A stretch of DNA of 64,000 nucleotides from Scatophagus argus. Lineage: Eukaryota > Chordata > Actinopteri > Scatophagidae. Positions 21,581-34,600 of the stretch are shown here, piece by piece. Every line of letters starts with the position of its first letter. Position 1 is the stretch's first letter. The notes below the pieces were generated by a model. It was not told the origin of the DNA and ran no database searches. It saw only the letters and a list, made by a program, of their open reading frames with translations. The stretch lies in contig NC_058503.1 in NCBI RefSeq assembly GCF_020382885.2, positions 23,490,535 through 23,554,534 of the forward strand. The letters run 5' to 3'. Position numbers and translations under genes: made by a program.

Positions 21581-24541
21581 CATGCTTTTATTCGTGTGTG
21601 TGATACAGTGCTGAAAGGATTGGTCCACCAACACAGAACTTAATTTTGATAATCGCGCTTTTATCAAACAAAAATGATTCACAGCTTCTCGAAAGCACAG
21701 TTTGTGTTTTCCTTCAATTTGCATCACTGGGAATTCAACTAATCGCTGCTGATTGAGCCGTCAACGTCTAATCGATTAAACAGCAACTACTTTGATGACT
21801 GATGATGCATTTGAAGTCCTCGTTCATGGTTCTGGGTTCTTAAATGTAAGGATCGGCTGCCTTTTGTCGGTTTTAAATCACAGTGAACTGAAAGTCTTTG
21901 TGACATTTGAAGACGTCACCTGATGGACACTCAGCACCGTGGAAATAACGCCATGACAGACACAATCAACCTGGCGTTTTATTGGTGATAACGTTGTATG
22001 TGAAGCTCAACTACAAAGGGCTGAAACCAAAAGTAGACCATTAGCTCTGATTAATGCCGGTCTCTTTAAGGAGTCTGTAAAGTCAGAGAAGGTGGAGCCG
22101 AGTACGTCTCAGCCCTGAGCAGTGCCTGCAGGCGCCCTCTCAGGCTGCACACAGCCTCAGCGTCGTAGAGAGGAGCGAGCACCGGATGTAGCCTGAGAGC
22201 ATCATCATCATCATCATGAATCTTCATCCTCAGATTCAAACTGGCTCAGGTGAACAGCGTTTCCTGTGCAGGCTCCTGGACCCAAGTCACTCTCGACTGT
22301 CCAACAACCTCAATACTGTCATGAGCCTTTACATGAAAACAACTTTGCTGCGTTTCTAACGGGAGAGCAGGATGAAGGACGGCTGAGCCACTTGTGACAT
22401 TTTACACTGAGTCATCCCGGTCACCTTAAAGGGTCACGTAAACGCCCCCAAAATCTGTTTTTTGCAGACCTGCAGTGGTTGAGCTTCTCTCTTGGCTGTG
22501 CTGCTGTAAAGGCGTACTTCAGGGTGTGTCAGTACACTGTGACATCACAGCTGGGCGTGGTTTCATACGAGCATGCTAACACGTTCAGCGTTAGCATCCA
22601 GCTCAAAGCACGGCCTCACAGAGCTGTTAGCACGGCTACAAACTGTGTCACGCGTGAAGGATTTAAACTTCACATAAATGCAGCACCACTGAGCTGAGCT
22701 GTTTTCCCTGAGTCATACTCCCTTACAGTCACAGTACTGTAGGAACGAAACTGAGCCTCCAGCTGTCAGAACATCTGTCTGTTAAAACCCTGATGAGACA
22801 CAGGAAGAGTGAAATGAATACAAGAAACACAAACCAAACATTTACTCAAGTACTGCACTATACAAATAACCACTTACCACTTGAGTATTTCCATTTCATG
22901 CCACTTTATACTTTGACTCCAGTCTGCCTCACAGGTAAATATGGTACTTGTACTACATCAGTCCCGTTCAGATTAAAAGCCCGTGAGTCCTGATGTGCTG
23001 GTGCTGAATGTTTGCGATACACTGAAGGATGAAGTCTTCCTTCATGTGCTGAGAAAGTTCTCCTCCTCCTTCAGCTAAATAAATCTTCACAAAGCCTCTG
23101 GGACTAGCAGGAAGATGCACCATCACAAAGCTTACGAAAGGTCTTGAATGCAGGACTTTTTTTAGATTTGTGGTACTGATACTGCAGTGAACTTCTTCCA
23201 CCACTGGCACAAACACATGTATGTGATTTTCCGAGCAGACGCGGCTCTACTGTTCACACCGAGCTGTAATTTATGTGGCTGAGAATGAAGAGCAGCTGTG
23301 TGGCGAGAGCGCGAGCCAGCAGTCAGTGTGAATGCTGCGTCTGTGGATCCATACACAGCTGGTGGCTCACAGTAACCACATTAACCAGGACTCTCCCTCC
23401 ACCGAACTGCCCCCTCATCCAAACACGTCCCAACGTAAACGAAGAGCCCACTCACAAAAGAAAGCACAGTCACTACCTCCTCGGCCTCAGGCTGATGGAA
23501 AGTCGGGTCAAGTCTCAGTCCATAAAACATTTCTGGCACTGCAGCTTTCTGCTAAACAGCTGAGGACTTCCTCAGGACTTGTTATAAATGATAAAAAAAC
23601 AGCTAAAACTTCTGGAAGCCCGAGATCCCAAACCGATTGGAAAAGACATTTACTCACTTTTCTTAACACAAATCTTCACTGTGGCTGCTAAAGTTACGAC
23701 AGCAAGCAGCAATCTCACGTAGCGCACACGAGTGTGTGCACCCACGTCAGTCAGCGCCACCACAGACGCTCTCGGCTTAGCGGATGAGTTAAAGCTGCAG
23801 AGATAAACCTCAGCCCTCTTGCCATCAGCCTGGAGGTAATGACTGAATGTTCCTGTTTGGGTGAACTGCTCTTTAAAAGGGAGGCTGACTGTGGTTACAG
23901 AGCATCGTGCTGCACATAGTTTCGGTTTGGTGCGAAGGGAGTTCAGCATGTGTAAACGACCTCCAGCATTTTGTCACGACTTCACGAGTTGGAGCTAACG
24001 TTAGCTCTCTTGCTAAGTTACATCTGCTGCTTTGGATGCTTGTTATTCCTTATTCAGTCTGACTGGTGGTGCTTTAGTTCCTGCTCATGTTGGTTTGGTC
24101 ACACTGTGAACGTTTCCCTGTTGGCGACAGCTGCACGAGCTGCATCCTCAGGTTTCCCGTGTGTCACTTCACCGCGGCAGCACGACGAGCTTAGCAGCAG
24201 CCATGCTGTGTAAATCACATATACGGCACCTCTGACCCCCCTTTGTTTTGTCTGTCTGTTCATGATAAAAACTAGTTAACATCATGAACCATTTAGGCTC
24301 TTTGTGTCTGCAGAATGTGATGAGGATGTCGAGCCTGGGTCCCCACAGTGTGATGAAAACCACACACACACACACACGCCTGTGGAACATCTCTCGTGAA
24401 TAAATCGTCCCGTGGTGGAACGCAGCCTAATGCTCCCACCGTATCTCAAAATACCACTGCAATTAGCAGCAGTCGTCCCCATTGAGCGCTGCAGCGTGGG
24501 GTCAATTAACGTTTGTGAGGTGGCCTGGCAGAATGTGCAAG

Positions 24542-24582
24542 AGACACGAACAGGATGGATAATCGCATTATGGGCGCTAACA
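24542..24582 (+). repeat. 41-bp direct repeat, copy 1
   Basis: A complex 41-base segment centred on GGATAATCGCATTATGGG recurs at 27658-27698 with two mismatches. Flanks differ, and the sequence is not simple or transposon-like. Confidence 0.8.
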
Positions 24583-26559
24583 GGCTGCTTTTGCCACACG
24601 GCGTAATGAGACGCAGGAAGCAGAATGTGAACAGGAGAAGGTGGAGGAGGTGCTGAGTGTCTGTGCTCACCGATGGAGGCTGTTGTTTTGTTTCCACTGT
24701 CTCCTGTGAGAGCTCATCAGCCACGTCCTCCCTAACAACCCACAGGCCTGCGGGACATGTGACGTAGCTGCTGTAATCCCCTCAGCACCAAACCAGCCTC
24801 GCACAACCTCCGCAGCAGGCAGGAGCCGCCGCCGCCGCCGGGCCGCGTGGTGTCACATTCTGCTGCAGCGAGTCCAGGGCTGATACTCAGCAGCGAACAT
24901 GTCAGGTGGTGATGTAACATCCTGCGGACAGCAGAGGAGCTGTTTGTTGATGCTGATGAGGGGTGTCTGTGTTCCACTCATTACCGCGTGCCTGTTACAC
25001 ATCCGACCCGACGCAAAGCTGAGCAGACACTCTGCCACGTTATCGATCTTCCATTAGCTCGCAGTCTGCAGCCGTCAGGTTCAAACTGTACGCGTCAGCC
25101 GAACACCCGAACCCCCGTCAGTCCCGTCCAATCACAGCGGACGAGATGAGACAACATCGCTCTGTGCACATGGAGCCACAACTACCACCACTACGACTAC
25201 TCTGAGGCATACGTTTAGAAAAATCAAGGACGAATTCTTCAGCGTCATGTTCGGAGTCTGTCTGTTCGTCCGTCCGTATGGCATATGTTAACCCCGTTAG
25301 GCTGCCGATTCATTTGTTATAGTGGAGCTGAAACAAGTGAATTAACCTGCAGCAGCGTTTGTACTCGTCTGTATGAAGTGATGTCTCGTAGCGAATCATC
25401 AGCTGAATCTGCTGCTTTACGGCGACTCTGAGCTCAGCTTGTCTCTCCTGTTCTGGTTCACCCTCAGCCCTCTCACAGCGTCGTTTTCAGAGAAAAGGCT
25501 GTAAAAGTCAGCGTTCACCACCTGCTGAGCAGCAAACAGCAGTCAGAGCACAACGCAGGATCTCTGCTGAACGTACCACATGTGGAGCACTTCATGTTTG
25601 GAAGGTGATTTCTACCTTTAGACCTTCTTTCACTGCTGGTAAACTGTTAGTTTTAGTTGTCAGGTTTCGGGCGGGTTGCCTTCAGGCTCCTCTGTGGACG
25701 TCGAACAGGCGACGTGTTGTCCTGTTTATGAGTCCGAGCTCAATTTGACTCGGTTTGTGTTTAGCGAACAGCAGGAAATCAGCTGGGCTGCCGTTTGTCA
25801 GAGATTCAAAGGTTTATCTGTCAGATACACAAGCAGCGTGTGCAGCGAGGCTCTAAAGGCCGCAAGTGTGGAAGGGACGAATCACAGCAGAGTACGGTGG
25901 CCTGGAAGCACAAGACACAGCAACACCAGTGAGACTGAAACCAGACACCAAAAGTGAAAATCACTCGTGTCACAGACTGAATCCAAGCAGGTCTGCAGCG
26001 TTAGCAGTCAGTGTGTTTCAGGACGTGTTGCTTCTCCCACAGCGCAGCCCGTGAGGGAAATGGACGAATTGTGGGTGGTGGTAAAAACAAACACTTCGAT
26101 ATGTCCAACTTGACCGGAGAACCAAACAAACATGGCCGCCTGATGTCAGCCAAAGACCCCAGTTGAAGGTGATTAAAGCCAAACTGAACGAACGCTCACA
26201 TGACGCTCACATGTGAGGCTTTCTGTCTCAGCCGTCCATCACGAGCAAACAAACGATAAGATCCTGAGTGTCACTTTGATAAACATTCATCACTGCACGT
26301 GTCCCGTTAGTTAACATTATAACAGAACTGCTTCATATACTTTTGCATGCAGTGCACAGTTTGTGTCCAGGTTCTTAGTGGTAATTAAATGTGACAGAAT
26401 CACAGGAGTGAAGTCAGAGCCGTCCGGTCGACGCAGCTGAATAACACGAGCACAACAAAGACCAACAGCTCTGTGTGGTGCTGAGGGGTCGTCAAGGTGA
26501 CCGTGTGACGAGGACAGCATCCTCCTGTCCTCCACCAAACCAAATACCACCACCCTGAA

Positions 26560-26564
<5 letters not shown>

Positions 26565-26599
<35 letters not shown>
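26565..26599. repeat. (CA)n microsatellite
   Basis: CA dinucleotide run. Confidence 0.95.
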
Positions 26600-26600
<1 letters not shown>

Positions 26601-26939
26601 GGTGATTAAACCTGCTGTCATGACCAGCTGTGACTCTTCTTCTGAGGATTTTCCAGAAGCAGAAAACACAAACCCTGCGCGTCTCTTCACTCATTCATCC
26701 CTTTTCTTTGTTTCCAGCAATCTGCGCTCACTTCACTTTCAAATGTTAAACTGTTGAACACAAAGCAGGATGCACGCAGAGCCTTTGTGTCCCTGGCGCA
26801 CTCCTCCGTCCTGTGTGTGTCCAACAACACGTCTGTCCATCGCCTCAGGACACGACACGGACACATCCACTTATCCTCATCAGCATATGACGGACACAGT
26901 TCAGTCCCTGCTCGTGCATCACCGGCTCGTGTCTGTGGG

Positions 26940-27270
26940 ATGAGCGCTAACGGGTGAAGGCAGCAGCCTCCCAGAGAGCCGATCGGCGCGCTGCCACACA
27001 GGAGCGAGCCGCGATCAAACGCACAAAATCAGAGTTCTTCTTACCGGTTCACACGGTGCTCATCCACCCCGCAGATGGTTCGGAATGAAGAAATCCCGCC
27101 GCCGGCGAAGACGATCCTCCCGTCTGCGTGTCTCCTCTCAGCCGCTCTGGTGCATCTCAGCCACCGAGCCGCTGCTGCCTCGGGTAGGACGGAACCCGGA
27201 GGCGCGTCTCCGAGAGAGCGCCGTGCACGACGGCCGGGTCTGGTCCCTGTCAGTGGGTAAAAGGAAGGGT
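26940..27270. promoter_or_regulatory. CpG-rich island, candidate promoter
   Basis: CpG density rises sharply compared with the AT/CA-rich surroundings (for example GATCGGCGCGC, GAGCCGCGATC, CCGCCGCCGGCG, CGCCGTGCACGACGGCCGGG). Such islands usually mark a vertebrate promoter. The gene it serves is not identified. It could fire leftward (enox1-like 5' exon by human synteny) or rightward, since a plus-strand ATG at 27075 opens a 36-residue signal-peptide-like frame to a GT at 27184. Confidence 0.5.
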
Positions 27271-27657
27271 ATAAACCGGGTAATGACACGGGGAATGGCG
27301 CTAAATGAGAGGGAGAGCGACAGTCAGACACACAGATCCGTATGCCAGTTTATCGTTTAGTGATGCACTCTGTAGGCTGCACGCGACACCAACTTCCTGT
27401 CTGTAACTTTGCTATTTGTGATATTGTGCGATAAATAAAACTGCCTTGATAAGCAAACATTTTTACATGTGGTTGTTAAAATATGCTGTTGGAGGGGCGG
27501 TCTTGTACAACGTTAGCATGTTGTTGGAACGCTGAGGCTTGCCAAGTTCGCCGTCGTCGCTAGCCGATCTGAGAACCCGCTCGATCCGAACGTCCGCCAT
27601 GTTGGACAGTTAGGTACGGCGACACAACTTGGACAAACCACTCGCAACACTTTAGTA

Positions 27658-27698
27658 AGACACGAACAGGGTGGATAATCGCATTATGGGAGCTAACA
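27658..27698 (+). repeat. 41-bp direct repeat, copy 2
   Basis: Second copy of the 24542-24582 segment, 39 of 41 bases identical. Confidence 0.8.
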
Positions 27699-27699
27699 T

Positions 27700-30160
27700 T
27701 CTGGTAATTTTGTGATGACCATGAATACATTTCGAATGGTGGTGCGAGGGTTAGCTTTCAGCTAGCTTTATTTTTTAATTCAGTTCAGACAGGCTTTATT
27801 GACACAGAGGTTTAAAGAAAAAACTGTCCACATATTTGGACCTAACTGCAATATGAGCATTGAAAAACATAAATAAAAAAATAAACACAAAACCACACAG
27901 GAAACCCACACAGTCTGTTAGCATGCTAACATTAGCACCAGTAGGCCAGCCACCTAGCAGTAAACACAAAGCAGAGCTGAGGAAATCTTTACAGGCAGCT
28001 GCAACGATTAGTCAGTTTATCGATCAGTTAAAAAGGTGAGCTGCCAACTATTCTGATAATTGATTAAATATGTTGGTCATTTCCCAGGCAAAAATGTCAA
28101 ACATTTACTAGTTTCAGCTTCTTGAATGTCAGGACTTCCTGCTTTTCTCTGTCAGTTATGTCAGTAAAGGAAGAGTTCGTGAGTTTTGGACTGTAAGAAG
28201 CTGATGATAATGTTTCATATTTCTGTATCTTATAGACTGAACCACTAATTAATTAATCATGACAATAATTGGTAGATTAATTGATGATTCATTAGTGGTA
28301 GGCCTGTGTTTTTTCATTGAAGTCAAATGAGGTTGTTTTAATTTTAGGTTAGAGTCTGTGATGTTGAAAACCACTGCTGCAGATGGAAATAAGCAACAGT
28401 CCCACTGGAGAATAATAAATATAGGCTAATAATAAATTCCACAGCAGCTGAGCTCACTGTAACCTTGGCTGGAGAGACGACTGTGAGCTCCGATCCCAGA
28501 GGACAGGAAACCTCCTTCTGCTGCAGCACAGACGTCCACTGGGGCCACATGTCATACATGAAACATGACCCAAAACAAATGAAAATATGAAAATATGTTC
28601 AGCCACTGAAGGTGAATTAGAGTGGAAGAGATGGGAGACTAACTGGAAAGAACAATTCTCGGGTTACCTGAAGCTCATACGAGACTTGAGTCTCAGGGTC
28701 ATCAGTGACGTTCACGGTCTGTCCAACACACAAGGTAAGAAGACTCCGCTTTGGAGAATATACACATAATGTGATCACTGATAAACACTTCAGATGGATT
28801 TTAAAATGCATGAATGAGGACTGAGCATCATTGAAACATCTGTGTAAACATCTGCATATGCTCTGCTCTGTTTGTGCCTTCATTGCAAACAGCTCTGAGC
28901 TTCACCGTCTCATCGTGTCTTTTCAAGATAACGTTAACTCTAATGATGAGATTAAATGTGTTCTTTTTAAACTTGGTAAAGATAGGAGTGGATTTCTCTC
29001 ATATCTGAAGTGGATATGTGGCGCCTCCTGCTGGTGACTTTTGGCTTCTCAGCCAGACTTCACAACATGAAGGGCAAATGCAATTCAACACCTTTAAAGG
29101 TGAATATTGGACTCTCTGCTCTTCACTGCATCTACCTGACAGCTTCAGTGACTTTTAAAATTAAGACTTTTACATTCAAAAGAACTACATTTCTCACTAT
29201 TGACTAACCGTCAGTGGATTCATGGAGAAAATAATCAGCAGATGTCACTGATTGTACCAACTTTCACAAACATAACAGTTCCAATGCAGTACTCCTACTT
29301 CCTCTACCGGTGTACATAAGTACCTCAGATTTTTACAGTACAGTACACGAGTAAAAGTTCTGACCACATGTTGTATCTTCTTCTGTTATTTGTCAGCTTA
29401 GTTTGGCTCAGCAGTGCTGACATCGTGTGAATGTTAATCATGTGTTTCAGTTTGGTTTCCCTCACATTACGTTTTGTCCTGTAATCTTTCACTCGTGGTT
29501 TAGCACATATTATTTCCTCTTGAATTTCCCATGAATGCGGAGGATTTTGTTTCCCATGCAAAGTGGATCCAGACCGACGTCTGTGCTGAACCCACGACGC
29601 ACCGATTCTGATCACCACAGACACATTTTGTGTTGTCACATATGAATCAGAGAAGCACATTAAGACGAGTTTTCTCTCTGTGGACTTTTGAGTCGTACGA
29701 GCTGACAGCACTGGGGACTTCCTACATCCTCCAGCTCACCAGGTGAGTCGGTCAGGTGGTTGATCTCACACACAAGCACAAGTTTACAGCTTGTGATTCC
29801 TCATTCCTGCTGACTCTCACAGCAGCAGAGAAATGAGAAGTCTACATACAAATCAGTCCAGTCTCTCCTTTACTTAACAAGAGACACGCAGAATCACCTT
29901 TATGTCCCGTCCAATGCTCAGTGACTGAATTCACCTTTTGATTTGACACCTGGAGGTCCGCTCACTGGCCCAGCCTGCAGCCGTCCTCAGCGGAGACGCT
30001 CAGTCACATGACGGCCTGTCTGATCTTTGTGAGGATTTTATAGCAGGCTAACTTCGTGACACACTCAGTGGTGGAGCAAGTATTCAGATCCTTTACTGAA
30101 GTACTAATACAACACTACTGCGACTTCATATTCCTGCTGTGTTTTACTGCTGCAGATGTT
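27700..30160. other. non-coding stretch
   Basis: AT-rich sequence with GTTAGC/GCTAAC words (27918-27931 is the palindrome GTTAGCATGCTAAC). One exon-like frame at 28603-28734 has AG and GTAAGA boundaries and is described in the findings. Otherwise nothing is recognised. Confidence 0.35.
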
Positions 30161-30164
30161 TGGG

Positions 30165-30335
30165 CTCATCTGAACCCATCCATGTTTTTATATTTATATA
30201 GTGTTGTTTTATATTTATAGCATCAGGTATTTTGTTAGGTTATTGGGCTTATACCGGGACCGGGGAAACTAATTTCGTTCCACCTCATGTTTCTACATGT
30301 GTGAAATGACAGTAAAGCTCCTTGAATCCTTCAGA
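30165..30335 (+). repeat. retroelement-like 3' tail
   Basis: T-rich sequence leading to GGGGAAACTAATTTCGTTCC and then ACAGTAAAGCTCCTTGAATCCTT. The phrase AATTTCGTT before a short AATAAA-like tail also occurs at 44.2 kb in the other orientation. Probable LINE or SINE end. Confidence 0.5.
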
Positions 30336-30806
30336 TTACCACACCTGGACGCACAAGGTTTTCTGTCGACAGGAAGGGCATAAAAATAGTAAAGTACTTC
30401 AAGTTTGTACTTAGGCACTTGGCTCAATGTACTGCATGCGAACATAAAGGGGTCATACAGATATGGGCACAGCTCACGGTTTGACTTGTTCCAACAGGTG
30501 TGATTAATGACACTTATTAAGGCTGCATTCCATTTAGGCGTGTCGGCACGAGGTGTGGAGCCATCAGTATGAGCGCCTGCTTCCTGCTGTGACAAATAAA
30601 ACAAAGAAATGTTATCTACAAACTCAAGTATGAACATAATATAATTATGTCAAATACAGGCAGTCAGACCTGCAGTAAACTTACTTTATTTCTTCACGTC
30701 CTGCATGCCGATGGCCTCTCTGTTCTGTGAAACGCAGCTGAAATGTGCTGAATATTCTCTCAGTCCACTGAGGGGTTGTTTTGTCTATAAAATATCAGAA
30801 AACATC

Positions 30807-31106
30807 CATCCATCCATCCATCCATTTTCTACACCGCTTATCCGTCAGGGTCGCGGGGAGCTGGAGCCTATCCCAGCTGACTACGGCGAGAGGCGGGGTT
30901 CACCCTGGACTGGTCACCAGTCAATCGCAGGGCCAACACACAAAGACAAACAACCACACACTCTCACACTCACACCTAGGGGGCAATGTAGAGCAGCCAA
31001 TTAACCTAATGTGCATGTTTTTGGTATTGTGGGAGGAAGCCGGAGAACCCGGAGAAAACCCACGCAGACACAGGGAGAACATGCAAACTCCACACAGAAA
31101 ACAATA
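30807..31106 (+). repeat. abundant fish dispersed repeat
   Basis: A CATC tandem start is followed by TTTTCTACACCGCTTATCC, GGGTCGCGGGG, GGAGCCTATCCCAGCTGA, CCCTGGACTGGTCACCAGTC, ACACCTAGGGGGCAAT, then GGGAGGAAGCCGGAGAACCC and ACATGCAAACTCCACACAGA. This exact phrase order is one of the commonest interspersed repeats of teleost genomes. It lies about 500 bases upstream of lacc1. Confidence 0.85.
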
Positions 31107-31488
31107 AAACAATTTTCTAATGTTTTGTTTTGTCTGGAAAAAAAAGGCCCAAACTCAAAGATACTCAAAATGAGCGAAAAGAGAGCAAAACAACAATAAA
31201 GAAACGGAAAACCAAGTTGTTTGTGGTCGTTTTGAGTTTCTTCGTGGTTTTGTCTCAGTCCCTGCTCCTGTAGGGGGTCTGGGTCCCCTTGTCCCAGTGG
31301 GATCTAACCGGGCGCCGCTCGGAGTGAAAACACCAGCTGTTTGTTTGTGACACTGAAAACAGACCACGACATTCTCACGCACTTCATGCGTGGCCTGCGG
31401 GCCTCCAGACCTTCTGCTTTGTGTTCCAGTCAGCAGAACTGGAGGAAGCAGCTCGGCGGAGAATTTCCAGTCCGGGTTAGGACTTTCC

Positions 31489-31622
31489 GACGTGGGCGGA
31501 GCGCCGCTGCGGGAGGGCGGAGCAGGAAGTGCGGAGTCGGCCGAGTGCAGCAGTTTGCTGTCAATCACGTTCCGGTTTGACGGAGTCTGCAAAGCGTGTT
31601 AGCTTCACTCCGACTGCCTGCG
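31489..31622 (+). promoter_or_regulatory. lacc1 promoter region
   Basis: CpG-rich sequence directly upstream of the lacc1 ATG, with GC boxes (GTGGGCGGAGC near 31491 and GAGGGCGGAGC near 31513) and an ETS-type CAGGAAGTG near 31523. No TATA box, as expected of a CpG promoter. The transcription start is not resolved. Confidence 0.5.
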
Positions 31623-34600
31623 ATGGCTGAGGCCGTTCTGCTCGACCTGCTCCACGGCCGCTGTCCCGCCTGCGCCGGCGCGTCCCCGCTGGAAGAGTCC
31701 ACCTCAGACTCCCATGTGTTCCTGCTGTGCGGGAAAAGACACCCGCACCCCAACGGCTGTTCATCCGCGCCTCTGCGCTCGTGCAGAAGCGTCCACGTCC
31801 TGGACTTCAGTTCAACCGCAGAGTGTTTGTTCCGATTCAAGCAGACTGTGGACGAGCTGGACCTGAGCTCGGTTCGGGTCCTCACGACTCCGCAGGGCCG
31901 AAAGGTGCTGCAGGTCTACCAGGAGCGGCTTTTCACCCCCGTCTACACCTTTGAATACGAGGTGAGACCGGTGGACGACCTCACCTGTCCGAGCTGCAGA
32001 GGCTCAGTCCACACGGACTCACCTGCTCAGGGAGGCCCCGAAGAAGAACTTTCCACGTTTCTGCAGCAGCTGCCTGCACTGAAGGGGGACATCACAGTCC
32101 TGAAGTCAACGCTGATCCCAGGTCGGTTTAAATAAAAAATATTTCACACCTTCACATCAGGGAAGGAAACACGAATGAAGTACAAAACGCCTCAACATCT
32201 TATTGGTTTCCTGTCTGAAGGATGTCATCACAAAATCAGATCACTTTGATTGTTATTTTGTTCTTAAATGTTCTGTTACTCTTTGATGACACAGTGACGA
32301 GCAAGTTAATGTCGACGTGACAAGAATCCATTCCAAACTCCATTCAAAGATCCACCAATTTAATGAGAGCGTTAGACCAATCCATACCAAACTCCATTCA
32401 CGTTTTCAGCCATTTTAGTGAAGCTTGTCTCGTCCCTTCACTGAGCCTGGACCATTCTTCCATGCGTGCTGTTCAGCAAAGTGCGTTTAGTTTTGATAAA
32501 ATGTTATAACACCAGCTGGTAGACCTGCAGCATGTTTATTGTCTGTTACTCAGTTCCGTTTCTAGCTCTGTCAGTTCTTAATATTTTATTACTGTAACCT
32601 GTTGACAAGGTGTTGCTATGAAACAGCTCTCACTCTGGCGACTCACCTTGCGTAGGTAAAGGTTAAAAAAGTGTAACTCCATGAGCTGATGCGCACACTG
32701 CCGTAAAATTGAGAGATCTTTGAATGGAGATTGGTGTGGCTGTCTCTCTGCTTCTGTGTCAGATTGTTTTGGTCACGGCTTCAGCACCCGCGCAGGAGGT
32801 GTGTCCTACATCCCCACCCTGTCCGCACTGAATCTGTTCAGCAGCAGCAGGCGGAGGGACCCCGGGGCCGTCGTGCTGGAGAACAGACGGCGACTGGCCC
32901 TCCATGCCGGTTTCCACCCTCGGCCACTACATCTGGTCAAGGTACTGACTTCATCTCGCAGATTAGAGGCTGCACGCAGCGCCATGGGTCAGCCAGATCT
33001 CCTCGTGCTGCCGCCTAATGGCTCCTGATGTGATGCAATCTCTCCGTCTCGTTCTGATATTTCATTTTAAACCAGTTAGATTGTCACACGTAAACCACAC
33101 ACACAGCAGTGACCAATCAGAGAAGGACCCAGTGCGTGGAAACCCCCAAAATATTCAGTTTCCTGACAGAGGCCTAAGAAGACCAGGTTACAGACTCTGC
33201 TCAGTGTGCTGGCCTGTTCCCTGCAGGTGGCCCACGCCAACGATGTTTGGGTTCTGGGGAAAGCCGAGCCGGAGAGCTACGACGCAGTGGTGACCAATCA
33301 GACTGGAGTGGTTTTAGCCGCTCCAGGAGCCGACTGCATGCCGATCCTGTTCGCCGATCCGGTGTCAAAGGTCATTGGAGCCGCTCACGCAGGTAGACGT
33401 CATACTTTCATTGAAAGTATATAAAGGGTTCCCGATGGTAGGAATAAAAATGTAAAAATAAATAGGTTAGAAGAAACGCTGATTGCACAGTTGTGATGAC
33501 ATGTTTTAAAAATATACAGTGAGTGAGATACTAGAGGTGTTTCAGGAGTTTAGTCAACCCCTCAGAAAGAGAAAACCAAAACTAAAAAGACTATTTAGCC
33601 AAAGTAATTGAGTAAATGCACTTTAGTTACTTTCCACCACTGGTCCTCAGGATGGAGAGGGACCCTGATGGGAGTTGCTACGGCCACTGTGGATGCCATG
33701 GTGACAGAGTTCGGTTGCCGTGTGAGCGACATCACGGTGGCGGTGGGACCGTCGGTGGGGGCATGTTGTTTCACCCTGGACAGAGATCACGCACTGGACT
33801 TCAGCCGCATAAATCCAGACTGCGTCTCCGATCTGGACTCAGCCAGACCACACGTCAGCATCCGCCTCGCCAACAGGTAGGGCAAAACACCTCAGCATGC
33901 AGTCGAATAGATCGGGTTTGTTTCAAGGTGTGACATCAGATTCAGTCCGATTTCTTCCTCCCACAACGTATTAAAGTTAACTAAAACTCAACAACGAAAA
34001 GTGAAGCCAAAATATCCCAGAAAAAGTTTTGCCCTTCTGCTAACATGGAGGAGAAGTGATTTATGAGCTGTGCTGCAGTCAGCCACCAGGGGGCGTCCAG
34101 AAGTTGTCCATCTTTATATACAGTCACTGGTTGGAGCTGCTGCATTAGTGAGCCAATCACAGGATACCTCAAATCAAAGAACGCTTGCAGTGATTGGCTG
34201 CAAGCAAAACCATACAGATTTCCTCCAGACTTGGCTACAAAAAGAATAAAATGCAGCCACTGTTTGACTGGAGAGGTTTTGATACCACTTGGTGCTGGGT
34301 TACTGCAGTACCAAGATCCAAGATTTTTTATTTGTCATTTGTGCATAAACAAACAGTCCAGGCACATAAGAATTCCTGTGCAGGGCCCTCGAGTCAAGGA
34401 AGTTAAAGGAAAGCATAAGACACACAGTCTAAAAATACAAAGTACTGAAATGCTATACAAGAAACAATAAAAGGAAAGAATTATGTGATAAAATAAAATA
34501 CCAATACTCAGCTCTAGTTGTTGTCTAACTTCCTGTCCCAGAACGCTCCTTGAGAAAGGTGGCATCCTACCTGAACACATCCACGACGACACGGTGACGG

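Larger units (their letters stand above)
13620..26900. other. gene-free 13-kb region
   Basis: No coding exon can be supported on either strand; all open frames are short and without family resemblance. Contents are microsatellites (listed separately), scattered GTTAGC/GCTAAC-rich fish sequence, and islands of complex non-repetitive sequence near 14000-14110, 15580-15800, 16560-16740 and 24400-24620 that look like candidate conserved non-coding elements. By human synteny next to LACC1 this could be intron or upstream sequence of an enox1-like gene on the minus strand, but that is inference only. Confidence 0.4.

Noticed and set aside
31000..31600. ccdc122 exons head-to-head with lacc1
   Set aside because: Expected from human synteny, but no coiled-coil frame with splice sites was found on the minus strand here.
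31596..31622. Upstream start for lacc1
   Set aside because: It begins with GTG. The ATG at 31623 gives the conserved MAEAVL start.
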